A stretch of 64,000 nucleotides of DNA from an uncultured Lachnospiraceae bacterium (lineage in GTDB: Bacteria; Bacillota; Clostridia; Lachnospirales; Lachnospiraceae). The stretch is from the NCBI GenBank assembly GCA_946558695.1, contig CAMNTQ010000007.1, positions 22,451-86,450 on the forward strand. The letters run 5' to 3'. The notes beneath the pieces are model-generated. The model was not told the origin of the DNA. It saw only the letters and a program-made list of their open reading frames with translations, and searched no databases. Shown here one piece after another: positions 55,201 through 62,957 of the stretch. Each line of letters starts with the position of its first letter. Within the stretch, counting starts at the first letter, position 1. The position numbers and the translations under genes are program-made.

Positions 55201-58161
55201 CACTACAGATGCCTTACTCGTTTCTACTAATGGCACTTCTTTTGTGTAATCATCTTTTGGAAAACATGCTTTACAACTTAACGGGTGCTCCCATTCAGAA
55301 ATCACTTCTGTAAAGTACTTCATTTTTTCCCGACTGATTTTAGAGATAATTACATTTTTCTCTCCTATACTTTTCTCCCAGTACAGATTTTCTTCTTTAT
55401 GAGATATTAATATAATACCATAATTAAGTACCGTACTGAGTTGAAATTTTTCATATTCCTGATCATTTTTCTTTTTCAGAGACTCCTTAATTGTTCTCTC
55501 AAGAAAGCCCGAGACCTTGATATGCGTAGTCATAGTTGAGTTAATCGGAACAATTATTACGAACTGGCAGTCTTTACACTCTTCATAATCGACTCGTCCT
55601 CTGAATTTACCAACCGCTTTTTGCTCATAGATCAAATACTCTGTATGAATATCTGAATTTCCAAACATGTTGCAGAGCTCATTCAACAACATTTCCGAAT
55701 AATTTTCATAACCAACCAAAATAAATCTTTTCTTTTTATTCAGTCCTTTATGATTCATTAATTCATGAAAAAGCCAATAAGCAAAACGCGAGGTGTAATA
55801 ATTATTATGGAACAAAAGTTCGGCCTCATAAAAAGTTCTTACGTGAATTTTAGAGCCGATCCTTACATGTAGCCCTTCCATCTTACATCCAAATTTCTCA
55901 GACTGGACATCCTGTTTTAATGTGCTTTGCAAACTTCGTTCAAACAATGTTTCTTTTTCTTTATTATACTCAAGCATATCAAACGGCGCAATACTAACAT
56001 TAGTATTCATTGCATCAGCACTCATTTTCCGATTGTCTTTTACACGTTTTTTTAACATTTTTTTTAGAATTTTCAGGCAGTTCGGATGTATACATCTGGC
56101 AAATGCAAGCTTTTCGCTGCTTCCAATTGCTTCTCCCAAATTAGTTCCCGTAATCAGGAATTCCTCGCCTTCTTTCTGACCGCTCATGAAAATCTGTGTG
56201 CCGCCCATTAAGGGGTTATTTCCCTGTTTATTGTAAAACAGCGCCATCATTCTCGTAATCTCAACAAAATGCGACTGAGTACATTCTGTCACCATAATAA
56301 AACATTTCTGTCCCTTTGGTCTTTGCGCAATGTAAAGAATCACTGCTTTACAAAACATTTCAATCATAGTCAAGGCTATCTTTTGTGCTGAAAAATGAAT
56401 GATCAGATTATCGTCACTCTCTTGCCCTTCCAATGCATTCTGAAGTATTGCGGATAATTCCCTGATCGTTTTCTCCTTTTTTTCCTGAAAAGACATGATT
56501 CCGCTACCTGACACTTCAAGAAATACCCTTGTACAATTCTCTGTTGTAAAGTCAAATATTTTTTTAGACATGTTATATTTTTCAAGCAGACTGCTTGTAT
56601 AATCAATATTGACATTCAAGGATGTATCCTGCATAATTTCCCGTGTCTTAAAAGGCAAAAGAATATCATACTGTGTTCCAGGTATTCCCCATTTGGAAGG
56701 GCGATGACTCTTCACATTTTTCAGAACAGACCGATAAAATTCTTTCTCCAAATCTATCTGATATTTCCCCTGGCTTCTTACTCTAAAATATCCTTCATAG
56801 CAGGATACCAAAGATTCAAACACCTGCAGACCATAATGATGAACCACATTTTCAGATATAGAATTATATACATCCCAAAACTTTAAAGTTTCAAAAAAGG
56901 ATCTGACTTTAATATCCTTTGCCTTTTTTTGAATTTTATTGTAAATTCGTATTTCTTCATTTCCTGCATTTTTTCTTCGCTTTTCAAAATTTATATAAAA
57001 CTGATCTGGTATCGTATAGTGAGAATAATCGGCAATTTTTACTTCCAAATAGTTGACGTCTTGTTCTGCTGTTTTTCTTTTATTTCCTATGTATTCCGGA
57101 TAGTGGCTTTTAAGATATCCTTTACTTCTGCCTTCTATGTTATTATGAACTCGAAAACAAAAATAACCTCTTCCGTTTTCAGAATGATAAATATTTTCAA
57201 GAATTTGAAGCAAGCCTTCTGCCATATCTCTGGCATCGAAGATTGCCTGCTCTATCCGCTCCATAGAATGTGATACATTATTTTTTAAAAAATACTCGGA
57301 TATACAAAAAATATACATTGCAAGCAGAGACATATCTTTTACATGTTCAAATAATTTCTCTGACTTCCATATTTGATATCTTTTTTCTATAAAATCAACA
57401 TGTGTTTCTTTCTTTACTTCCCCCGTACAGAAACATTCCGAAAAAATACTCATTAACCATGTATCCTGTTCAAATTTTTCTATTTCAATGTCATCAGAAT
57501 ACCTGCCCTTTAAAGCTTTCGGACATATATGCGGGAGGAAATAGTTTTCTGTATATACATATTTATTACTCCCAACCCGCACTTTCTTATAAAGTTTCAA
57601 CAAAAATGTATGCACTGACTGATGCCAGTATGCTACTGACTCATCGCTCTCGTCAATCATAAAAATCGGAGAAAAACGCCGAACTATTCTATGGGTTCCC
57701 CTTACTTTCCTTAATCCACTATCCGTCAATGTATAACAACTCTTTATTCTCTTCTTTATAAAAAGGACTGAAAGTAAATCTTTAATGTTTGCTGCTATTT
57801 TTTCTGAATTTCCCGAGCTGCTCTTTATACAAAGTACTGCGTCCCCGTCCAACTTATCGTTTACAAGACAAAAGTAGATGATATTCACCATGTCATTTTC
57901 ATCTGAACAATCTATATTAAACACATATTCTATTTCGTCTCCTGTCTCTATCCGCGGCCATTTATCATAACAATTCTTAATGTCCCCTTCCATGAATTCG
58001 TTAAGTGATAACCTCTTTACAGAAGGGCAATACTCTACTTCTCTCAGAAAATCTTTTGATAGCCTATCTTTCTTCCCATTTGAAATATAATCAATAACCT
58101 CCATGCATTTTACATACTCATCCTGCTGATTCACAATATTAAATCTTATCGTCCAGTACAT
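52228..58161 (-). CDS. Giant protein with two PRTase-like segments and C-terminal GHKL ATPase
   Basis: A 1977-residue cytoplasmic protein, first gene of a coupled three-gene unit. Seen directly: a C-terminal GHKL ATPase (about 1860-1975) with N-box F-Q-N-A-V-K-H-G (Asn1875), L-C-I-S-N and G-E-G-I-S (1925-1927). A phosphoribosyltransferase-like segment (about 1070-1155) has V-A-P-L-H-F-S-N and the PRPP-loop pattern F-I-D-D-T-I-I-S-G-H-T with Asp1142-Asp1143. An earlier, weaker copy (about 808-880) has L-V-G-Y-E-N-Y-S and I-I-V-P-I-N-S-T-M-T-T without the Asp pair. Each is followed by a CxxC (963/966 and 1218/1221). Around 430-503, S-E-N-V-V-H-H-Y-G and P-G-T-Q-Y-D-I-L-L-P suggest a degenerate GHKL domain. 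No membrane segment, Walker A or kinase H-box was found. AGGG precedes the ATG by 8 bp. Domain calls are by eye; function unknown. Confidence 0.65.
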   Translation of the reverse strand: MYWTIRFNIVNQQDEYVKCMEVIDYISNGKKDRLSKDFLREVEYCPSVKRLSLNEFMEGDIKNCYDKWPRIETGDEIEYVFNIDCSDENDMVNIIYFCLVNDKLDGDAVLCIKSSSGNSEKIAANIKDLLSVLFIKKRIKSCYTLTDSGLRKVRGTHRIVRRFSPIFMIDESDESVAYWHQSVHTFLLKLYKKVRVGSNKYVYTENYFLPHICPKALKGRYSDDIEIEKFEQDTWLMSIFSECFCTGEVKKETHVDFIEKRYQIWKSEKLFEHVKDMSLLAMYIFCISEYFLKNNVSHSMERIEQAIFDARDMAEGLLQILENIYHSENGRGYFCFRVHNNIEGRSKGYLKSHYPEYIGNKRKTAEQDVNYLEVKIADYSHYTIPDQFYINFEKRRKNAGNEEIRIYNKIQKKAKDIKVRSFFETLKFWDVYNSISENVVHHYGLQVFESLVSCYEGYFRVRSQGKYQIDLEKEFYRSVLKNVKSHRPSKWGIPGTQYDILLPFKTREIMQDTSLNVNIDYTSSLLEKYNMSKKIFDFTTENCTRVFLEVSGSGIMSFQEKKEKTIRELSAILQNALEGQESDDNLIIHFSAQKIALTMIEMFCKAVILYIAQRPKGQKCFIMVTECTQSHFVEITRMMALFYNKQGNNPLMGGTQIFMSGQKEGEEFLITGTNLGEAIGSSEKLAFARCIHPNCLKILKKMLKKRVKDNRKMSADAMNTNVSIAPFDMLEYNKEKETLFERSLQSTLKQDVQSEKFGCKMEGLHVRIGSKIHVRTFYEAELLFHNNYYTSRFAYWLFHELMNHKGLNKKKRFILVGYENYSEMLLNELCNMFGNSDIHTEYLIYEQKAVGKFRGRVDYEECKDCQFVIIVPINSTMTTHIKVSGFLERTIKESLKKKNDQEYEKFQLSTVLNYGIILISHKEENLYWEKSIGEKNVIISKISREKMKYFTEVISEWEHPLSCKACFPKDDYTKEVPLVETSKASVVPMHAIGIRKKNMSEDIHDVSEPEMKKLEELSEFLIYDHIERNGNHFSYYFATEKLWDFPDVRKNVQEWLKEKKKLLPVEECKVYDIIVAPLHFSNTAFLEEVNAYLFSNAALVLHFDVDKEFRMNVKTKYSSVQQLYDNLCTDDERSVINFSFIDDTIISGHTYNRMKSLMSSLVTVRPNSKVEIHIFKYVVLLLNRMSNSSITNYIKDTKYFMAYFNLNISSMRVNSDACVLCKKYDEWETLAEQASLNEVCKYWKNKCNKIKCKPIETVDLAKRDSLRQKRAKQYMITSHKAKKLLDVLCDSASNDEIQFQIVDRLFPEDVNNNFEKMVAVLKILGRPFLTFRKEEKEAVFELMLRMLEALLQDSEPDGNRKFDRIVRQLRSDKDNRTKIITMLLNRLAELESNYIIRMRSMNRILEYCNTITDETLRREFAENYLNRVKQLVGQSNDFAKGLFLEYLLLYGEEYQDNFSEKEFVSLIGKDDNISFKRNVYLENTKLVNYGVEYLADCFINNMEYTAEKMKKVLNENYYFDNFIQYLSFHKMIEIDSKGKIQKFVSSDAASKLEGMVRFQLLYQKIFDEWKISEAVPEKELQNEEDYKNDFAEMLKYLKLASGAIDGEIIVPYRDPNESDKYIALELGESSEIRRMENTEQYLLTFMKENTEFEKDTYTICSESNGLKRILLKFCDETDVRNDRTSTIFMLFLFKTEKDGMLLHALKNLLVFRSKIWKILNLSGGTLLQNWTDNLFYKQQMLKSRAVGHSEFESLVRQFDELTDIVSEQTNTNERAIYKKYFELLVNSMIGYMNSQVLGGKGRDYIVSDNMKFMEFWKGEEKTFEAMRLIWKLNVNFKEDAEALLAERRIRREAAKKNKAPKPEALRILFLAVFQNAVKHGLYNKKSGREVVISVEGNNLCISNVVEETEKEKIEKNIKLEAYRTGEGISQAVIFDTCQSWYENVQYDKMFVLEETESDHKSWLYVVKLPIIEKEDGK

Positions 58162-58189
58162 TATTTACCCTCATTTCTATTAATAACCG

Positions 58190-58227
58190 CCAAATAATAC
58201 TACACTTTAAAAAAAATAATTATTTGG
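58190..58227. promoter_or_regulatory. Inverted repeat upstream of the three-gene unit
   Basis: CCAAATAAT (58190-58198) and ATTATTTGG (58219-58227) are perfect inverted copies 20 bp apart, 29 bp before the start of the giant gene. The AT-rich stretch between and around them is where its promoter must lie, so this may be an operator. Confidence 0.4.
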
Positions 58228-58238
58228 CATTTTGAAAA

Positions 58239-58272
58239 ACATCCACTTGACATCGTTTTATCAAGTGGATGT
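58239..58272 (-). terminator. Terminator of the glycan-modification operon
   Basis: ACATCCACTTGA (58239-58250) and TCAAGTGGATGT (58261-58272) form a perfect 12-bp stem with a 10-base loop. On the minus strand it is followed by a five-T run, so transcription from fkbH stops before the three-gene unit. Confidence 0.85.
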
Positions 58273-58656
58273 ATAAATGAATTATATGCTGTTATATTTT
58301 ATTGCTTTCTTTTTCTATAAAGAATCCGCTCAAAATCAACCACACTTTGCACTAATAATTATACAATATACCACTTATTTCGACAAACTCCACACATCAC
58401 AACTTGTACTCTAAACAGCATAACCGGATTTTTCTAAAAATTTTATAATCCTCGTGGAGAAACAGCCGCTTACAGATTGGAATGAATCCATCCATCACAT
58501 GGAACAGCGCTTTAATCCTGTTTCTTCTTATCAAACAGAAAATCAAAAAAGAGCTATATGCCCACAAAAAACAAGGCAGTTGCCTGCCCTGCACATCATA
58601 ATAAATATTCCTGTTTTCTCAACACATTCATAAATCTACTTGGTTATTCCTCTGCT
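58273..58656. other. Gene-poor stretch between fkbH-like gene and its terminator
   Basis: These 384 bases hold no convincing gene. A 65-codon minus-strand frame (58397-58594) has hydrophobic and Cys-rich content but no ribosome binding site and no recognised motif. The stretch lies before the terminator, so it forms a long 3' untranslated region or the remains of a lost gene. Confidence 0.5.
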
Positions 58657-60441
58657 CTACACCCTGCAATTATATATCTGCATATGTGGCTTTTTCGGAT
58701 CATAATGGCTTATATCTAATTCCCACTCTGAATTTTTGTCCTCATCCTCCTTTACTTTGACAAATCCCATCATGCCATAAAAATCTTTTACCATAGAATT
58801 TTTCACAGTTGGATAATAATATCCGATAATCTTGCTAACACTGTACCTTTGCGCTTCTTCAACAAGAGCATTCATCATTGTATCTTCCATCCCTCTTTTA
58901 AGCACGCGGCAGCTCATCAGCCAAAGCCTTATATGGAATATATCTTCCGCTTTCTGCACAATAACAACAGTTACAAGACCATTATCCGCAAATTTATCGG
59001 TCAATCTTCCGCAAAGGCATACATAATCTGATGACTTCTGCATTATTTTAATATCATCTTCTGTGCAGCGAAGCGTTGTCAGATTAAATTGATTAGACTT
59101 ATTTGTAAGCTGTGCGATTCTTTGAATATATACAGTCTTAAAATCATCTATATATGCTGTCATCCGTAAGCTGTCAAGATATTCTCCATAATCTGCAAAC
59201 GTTGCTTCCGCTTTGCTTGCCTTAGCCTTCGCATGGTACATGTCCGTTTTCTTTATATCCTCCGCTGATAATGAAGTCACTTCAAAATATCCGCTGTGAT
59301 CAAGAACCTTAATATAATTCTCTGCCGTATCCATTAAGGGGACGGCCACCCCTGGCAATTGTGCGGATACAATCTCCCTCTCTGCCGGATTATCATCTAC
59401 GAATACAAAACTGTCAACTCCAAGTGTTAACTCATCTGCTATTTCTTTTAAATTCTGATCCTTTGGATTCCAGTTTGCTTTTATATCAACAAAATCATCC
59501 GGTTTTAGCACTCCATCCGGATGATTTAATCCCGCAAGCGCATTAGCCATCTCATTTTTTGAATCTATAGCTAATATAACTCCTATATCCTTCAATTTTT
59601 TACAGTAACTTTGGAATTCTGTAAAGACTTGTCCTTTTGAAACTTCCATTCCGATTTTAATACCTTCAATACCGTCATCTCCAACTATACCTCCCCATAG
59701 AGTATTGTCCAGGTCAAGAACAAGTGCTTTCTTATTTTTCCCATAAATCGACTTCACTATATTTGCCACACTTTGGGCTACATACGGTATGGCATCCATA
59801 CACATAGCACACTTATACATATGCCAGTATAATGAATGATTCCACTCCGAAAGACCATAATCCTGTGAAATATATTCTAAATCATTGATATAAAAATTAT
59901 GATTATTTTGGGCATATTCATAAAATTTTTGATTAAGGCGGGAAACATAATTACTCCTTCCTCTATAATCCCAGATATCACGGTTTCCCATTAATCTGTA
60001 ATTAGGTCTGTCAAAGTTGTTCTGTATTACCGGACAATGGAATTTTTCTTCAAGTTTCTCCCACATTGCTCTGAACTTTCCATATTCCGATTCAAGCATA
60101 GCGTCAACATCATCCATTGTATCATTTATTTCTGGGAACACATCAATATTTCTCCAACTTGTGTGAACATATATGATATCAGGAGCAAACTGATCCAATC
60201 CTTTTGATCCGAACATCGCATCCTGCCAATATTGACCATATTCAGACTGATAAAATTCCGCATCTATGCCATAATACAACAAAAAAATATTAAGTTGTTC
60301 CACCAATTCATTCGTTGTCGAACCTCCTAATACAGCAATTTTCTTTTTTAACATAGAAGACTGTGCAGATAATTCACGCCTGATTTTAGCCTTTTTTCTA
60401 TATAATGTTTTTGTATCTAATGGATAATTAAAATAGTCCAT
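58657..60441 (-). CDS. FkbH-like HAD protein with GNAT-like C-terminus
   Basis: A 594-residue protein. The N-terminal part (about 35-230) reads like an SGNH-type domain (V-L-G-G-S-T-T-N). The HAD-IIIC core has D-L-D-N-T-L-W-G-G with Asp243/Asp245 and F-V-F-V-D-D-N-P-A-E-R-E. The C-terminal part (about 430-590) is the GNAT-like domain usual in FkbH proteins (Q-L-T-N-K-S-N-Q-F-N-L-T). In polyketide pathways FkbH loads a glyceryl unit from 1,3-bisphosphoglycerate onto an acyl carrier protein; an ACP gene lies in the same operon. Here it is more likely part of a surface-glycan acylation pathway. Confidence 0.85.
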   Translation of the reverse strand: MDYFNYPLDTKTLYRKKAKIRRELSAQSSMLKKKIAVLGGSTTNELVEQLNIFLLYYGIDAEFYQSEYGQYWQDAMFGSKGLDQFAPDIIYVHTSWRNIDVFPEINDTMDDVDAMLESEYGKFRAMWEKLEEKFHCPVIQNNFDRPNYRLMGNRDIWDYRGRSNYVSRLNQKFYEYAQNNHNFYINDLEYISQDYGLSEWNHSLYWHMYKCAMCMDAIPYVAQSVANIVKSIYGKNKKALVLDLDNTLWGGIVGDDGIEGIKIGMEVSKGQVFTEFQSYCKKLKDIGVILAIDSKNEMANALAGLNHPDGVLKPDDFVDIKANWNPKDQNLKEIADELTLGVDSFVFVDDNPAEREIVSAQLPGVAVPLMDTAENYIKVLDHSGYFEVTSLSAEDIKKTDMYHAKAKASKAEATFADYGEYLDSLRMTAYIDDFKTVYIQRIAQLTNKSNQFNLTTLRCTEDDIKIMQKSSDYVCLCGRLTDKFADNGLVTVVIVQKAEDIFHIRLWLMSCRVLKRGMEDTMMNALVEEAQRYSVSKIIGYYYPTVKNSMVKDFYGMMGFVKVKEDEDKNSEWELDISHYDPKKPHMQIYNCRV

Positions 60442-60518
60442 TCCAACACCACCTGTATTTTTTCAAATAAATCCTTTTTAGAATAGTCCATGTTTCATTT
60501 GCCTGCATTTTCCCTAAT

Positions 60519-61514
60519 TCAGTTTGGACGATCCTGATCTCCGTCTCCTCTGAACAAAATTATGTTTTCATTAGTGGTACAATAATTTATATCTACATTG
60601 CACTGCACATACGGCGAAAAGTAATTTGGAATGATATTATTTGTTTCATCTACGCGTTTCCACCCTGCCTTGCGAAGCATTCCTTCCGGAACACCCTTCT
60701 CATACATATCAATATATTCCGCATGTTCTTTATCTAAAAGATTATCTAAAAATGGTGTAATGCATGTCAGGGCTTCTAAATATCCCACACAGTCAACGAA
60801 TCGGATGACTCTGGCTCCATTATATTCCTGAACACGAAGAAAAAATACAGCATTGGTATTCACTCCATCCATCTTTATCCCATAACTCATATACTTGTAC
60901 ATGGGATGACAAAAGTACCTTCTCTTTAAATAAGAGATACTTTTATAAGGAACTGATTCCTTACTCACATATCTGTCAAAATTAAAATCCTCGGTAAATT
61001 CTTCAAATGTATTATATTTTTTAATTATTGACACATTGTTTACTTCTATGTCTGGTATTTCAGAATCTTCCACCTTTGCTATCTGATATTTAGCAGCCGC
61101 ATTAAGACGATACCACTGGTTCATCTTTCCAGTTAAAATCTTCATCCTTTTATAAATTCCGGCTGAAGTTCCAACATTTATGCCCGGACTGAATAAAGTT
61201 CTGTGCTTCTCCTCATTCTGAATATACATAAGCAACTTTATTCCCAAAAAACCTGTTCCCGGATTTGATTTCCACATAGAAGTAGCAATATCTCTTTTGG
61301 AACTATCATCATAAGATATAAAACCAATCATCCCCTGTATCATATCATTTGAATCAATGGCAATAACATAATCAAGCTTATCACTGGTATATTGCCATTC
61401 AAATAATCCATCTTCCCTCACAAGAATATGATCTTTTTTCCACTTGTCGTCTATAAATTTCTTTATTGCCGGTATATCCTTTACTGTAGCATATCTAATC
61501 TCATACTCTTCCAT
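60519..61514 (-). CDS. GNAT-type acyltransferase, possibly double domain
   Basis: A 331-residue protein opening with I-R-Y-A-T-V-K-D-I-P-A-I-K-K-F, the typical first strand and helix of a GNAT N-acyltransferase, and with G-F-L-G-I-K-L-L in the acyl-CoA loop position. The second half repeats the alternating pattern less clearly (R-V-I-R-F-V-D-C-V-G and Y-I-D-M-Y-E-K-G-V), suggesting a second, degenerate GNAT unit. It may transfer the ACP-bound acyl group to an amino sugar. It is 10 bp from the SDR gene. Confidence 0.65.
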   Translation of the reverse strand: MEEYEIRYATVKDIPAIKKFIDDKWKKDHILVREDGLFEWQYTSDKLDYVIAIDSNDMIQGMIGFISYDDSSKRDIATSMWKSNPGTGFLGIKLLMYIQNEEKHRTLFSPGINVGTSAGIYKRMKILTGKMNQWYRLNAAAKYQIAKVEDSEIPDIEVNNVSIIKKYNTFEEFTEDFNFDRYVSKESVPYKSISYLKRRYFCHPMYKYMSYGIKMDGVNTNAVFFLRVQEYNGARVIRFVDCVGYLEALTCITPFLDNLLDKEHAEYIDMYEKGVPEGMLRKAGWKRVDETNNIIPNYFSPYVQCNVDINYCTTNENIILFRGDGDQDRPN

Positions 61515-61524
61515 TCCATGCCCC

Positions 61525-62265
61525 TTAATCCGGAATTCCGCTTAGATTTACATTGGTTCCATTCATAAACTGACATTTCTCTGATAATAAGAACATTATT
61601 ATAGGAATGACATCATCTACATTCAAATTTCTGTGCTGAGGATTCTTTTCAGCAGCAAATTCCTTGATTTTTCTACCTATGTTTTTTATAAATTTTGTTT
61701 CTATCATTCCGGGTGAAACAGCATTGACATTAATACCGCAATCACCATAATCCGCCGCCAGGCTTTTAACCAACCCTAACAGAGCATATTTTACGGTTGT
61801 ATATTCTGTTGTATTCTTAGGCGGAACACCTTTCGTGGCTGCTGAAAGTATCGCAACAACTCTTCCATACTTTTCCTTTGCCATATGCGGAATAAAAGCC
61901 CGGCATATCATAACAAAAGAGTAGACCTGAATGGTCATATCCCTGTTTAATCTTTCAATATCCATTTCTCCCAAACGATTAAATTTATAAGCACTTGCCG
62001 AAAAGTTTATAATATGTGACGGATACAGTCCGGAAGTACTTATTTGATCAATAAATCTTTTCGTTGACTCTATATCACTCAGATCACTTTGTATAGTCTC
62101 AATTCTATTTTTTTTCCTATCTCTTATAACAGATTTTATATTTTCATCAGTAGAATGATAATGCGCAATTATCCTGTAATCAGACTCATCCTTCTTCAAA
62201 ATGTTTTCAATAAGGGCGCATCCCAGATCAGAAGAAGCCCCTAATATCAGATACACTTTATCCAT
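61525..62265 (-). CDS. Short-chain dehydrogenase/reductase
   Basis: A 246-residue classical SDR. The cofactor motif is L-G-A-S-S-D-L-G in place of G-A-S-S-G-I-G, N-F-S-A-S stands for N-N-A-G, and the active site has L-S-A-A-T-K-G and Y-T-T-V-K. With an ACP and a MaoC hydratase next to it, it probably reduces 3-oxoacyl-ACP, though a sugar substrate is possible. AGGTGA lies 5-6 bp before the ATG at 62265; a GTG three codons earlier is possible. Confidence 0.82.
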   Translation of the reverse strand: MDKVYLILGASSDLGCALIENILKKDESDYRIIAHYHSTDENIKSVIRDRKKNRIETIQSDLSDIESTKRFIDQISTSGLYPSHIINFSASAYKFNRLGEMDIERLNRDMTIQVYSFVMICRAFIPHMAKEKYGRVVAILSAATKGVPPKNTTEYTTVKYALLGLVKSLAADYGDCGINVNAVSPGMIETKFIKNIGRKIKEFAAEKNPQHRNLNVDDVIPIIMFLLSEKCQFMNGTNVNLSGIPD

Positions 62266-62266
62266 T

Positions 62267-62686
62267 TCAATCACCTGTAAAACTAATTGTTATTTCCGAA
62301 GTGTTCACAATAACACCATTTTGATTAATAGTCTTTCCTTTTACTTTAATTCTTCTTGTACTATTTCTCTTATCTGTCACTTCTCCCATTACAGTTAAGC
62401 TATCTCCTACATAAACGGGTTTCCTGTAATCAACTTCACAATTATTGATCAGACACCGCTCTCCTGGCAGATACATTCCTACTAACGTTGAATATAATGA
62501 TGAAGCCAACATGCCATATACAACCTTATCCTTGTACCCTTTAGATTTTGCATAATCAGCATCAACATGCATAGGATTCAAGTCACCTGATAAATCAGCA
62601 AACAGTTTCATATCTTCTTCCGTAATAACAGAATCAAAAGAGGAACTTATTCCTATTTCAATTTCTTCAAACGTATAATGGTTCAT
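62267..62686 (-). CDS. MaoC-like hot-dog hydratase/dehydratase
   Basis: A 139-residue (R)-specific enoyl hydratase-type protein. The catalytic Asp35 and His40 are in S-G-D-L-N-P-M-H-V-D, with the following G-Y-K-D-K-V-V-Y-G-M helix. Such enzymes hydrate or dehydrate acyl thioesters; with the adjacent ACP and SDR it suggests processing of a 3-hydroxyacyl chain. It is separated from the SDR ATG by one base. Confidence 0.88.
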   Translation of the reverse strand: MNHYTFEEIEIGISSSFDSVITEEDMKLFADLSGDLNPMHVDADYAKSKGYKDKVVYGMLASSLYSTLVGMYLPGERCLINNCEVDYRKPVYVGDSLTVMGEVTDKRNSTRRIKVKGKTINQNGVIVNTSEITISFTGD

Positions 62687-62699
62687 TCCTGCGCTCCTT

Positions 62700-62939
62700 T
62701 TAAATTCGTGTAATTATAATATCTATCATTGAACCGACATTTTCCATTCCAACCACCTCATCCATGTCAAAACGCATACCAAATTCATCCTCTATCATCT
62801 CAATAAGATTCATCTGCATAAGAGAATCCCATCCTTCAACATCAGATGCGGTAGTCTCAAATCCAATAACTAAATCTTCTCTATCAAACGCATCTGTAAA
62901 AATTTCATTAACTTTACTCAACACTTCTTCCTTTGACAT
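62700..62939 (-). CDS. Acyl carrier protein of a glycan-modification operon
   Basis: A 79-residue acidic helical protein with the phosphopantetheine attachment site Ser39 in G-W-D-S-L-M-Q-M-N-L. It differs from housekeeping AcpP in lacking the usual D-S-L-D-x-V-E and is dedicated to this operon by position. It carries the acyl group handled by the FkbH, SDR, MaoC and GNAT proteins. Confidence 0.9.
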   Translation of the reverse strand: MSKEEVLSKVNEIFTDAFDREDLVIGFETTASDVEGWDSLMQMNLIEMIEDEFGMRFDMDEVVGMENVGSMIDIIITRI

Positions 62940-62957
62940 AATCTAACCTCTGCTTTC

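Noticed and set aside
58397..58594. 65-codon minus-strand frame as a gene
   Set aside because: No ribosome binding site, no motif, and located in an AT-rich gap before a terminator.
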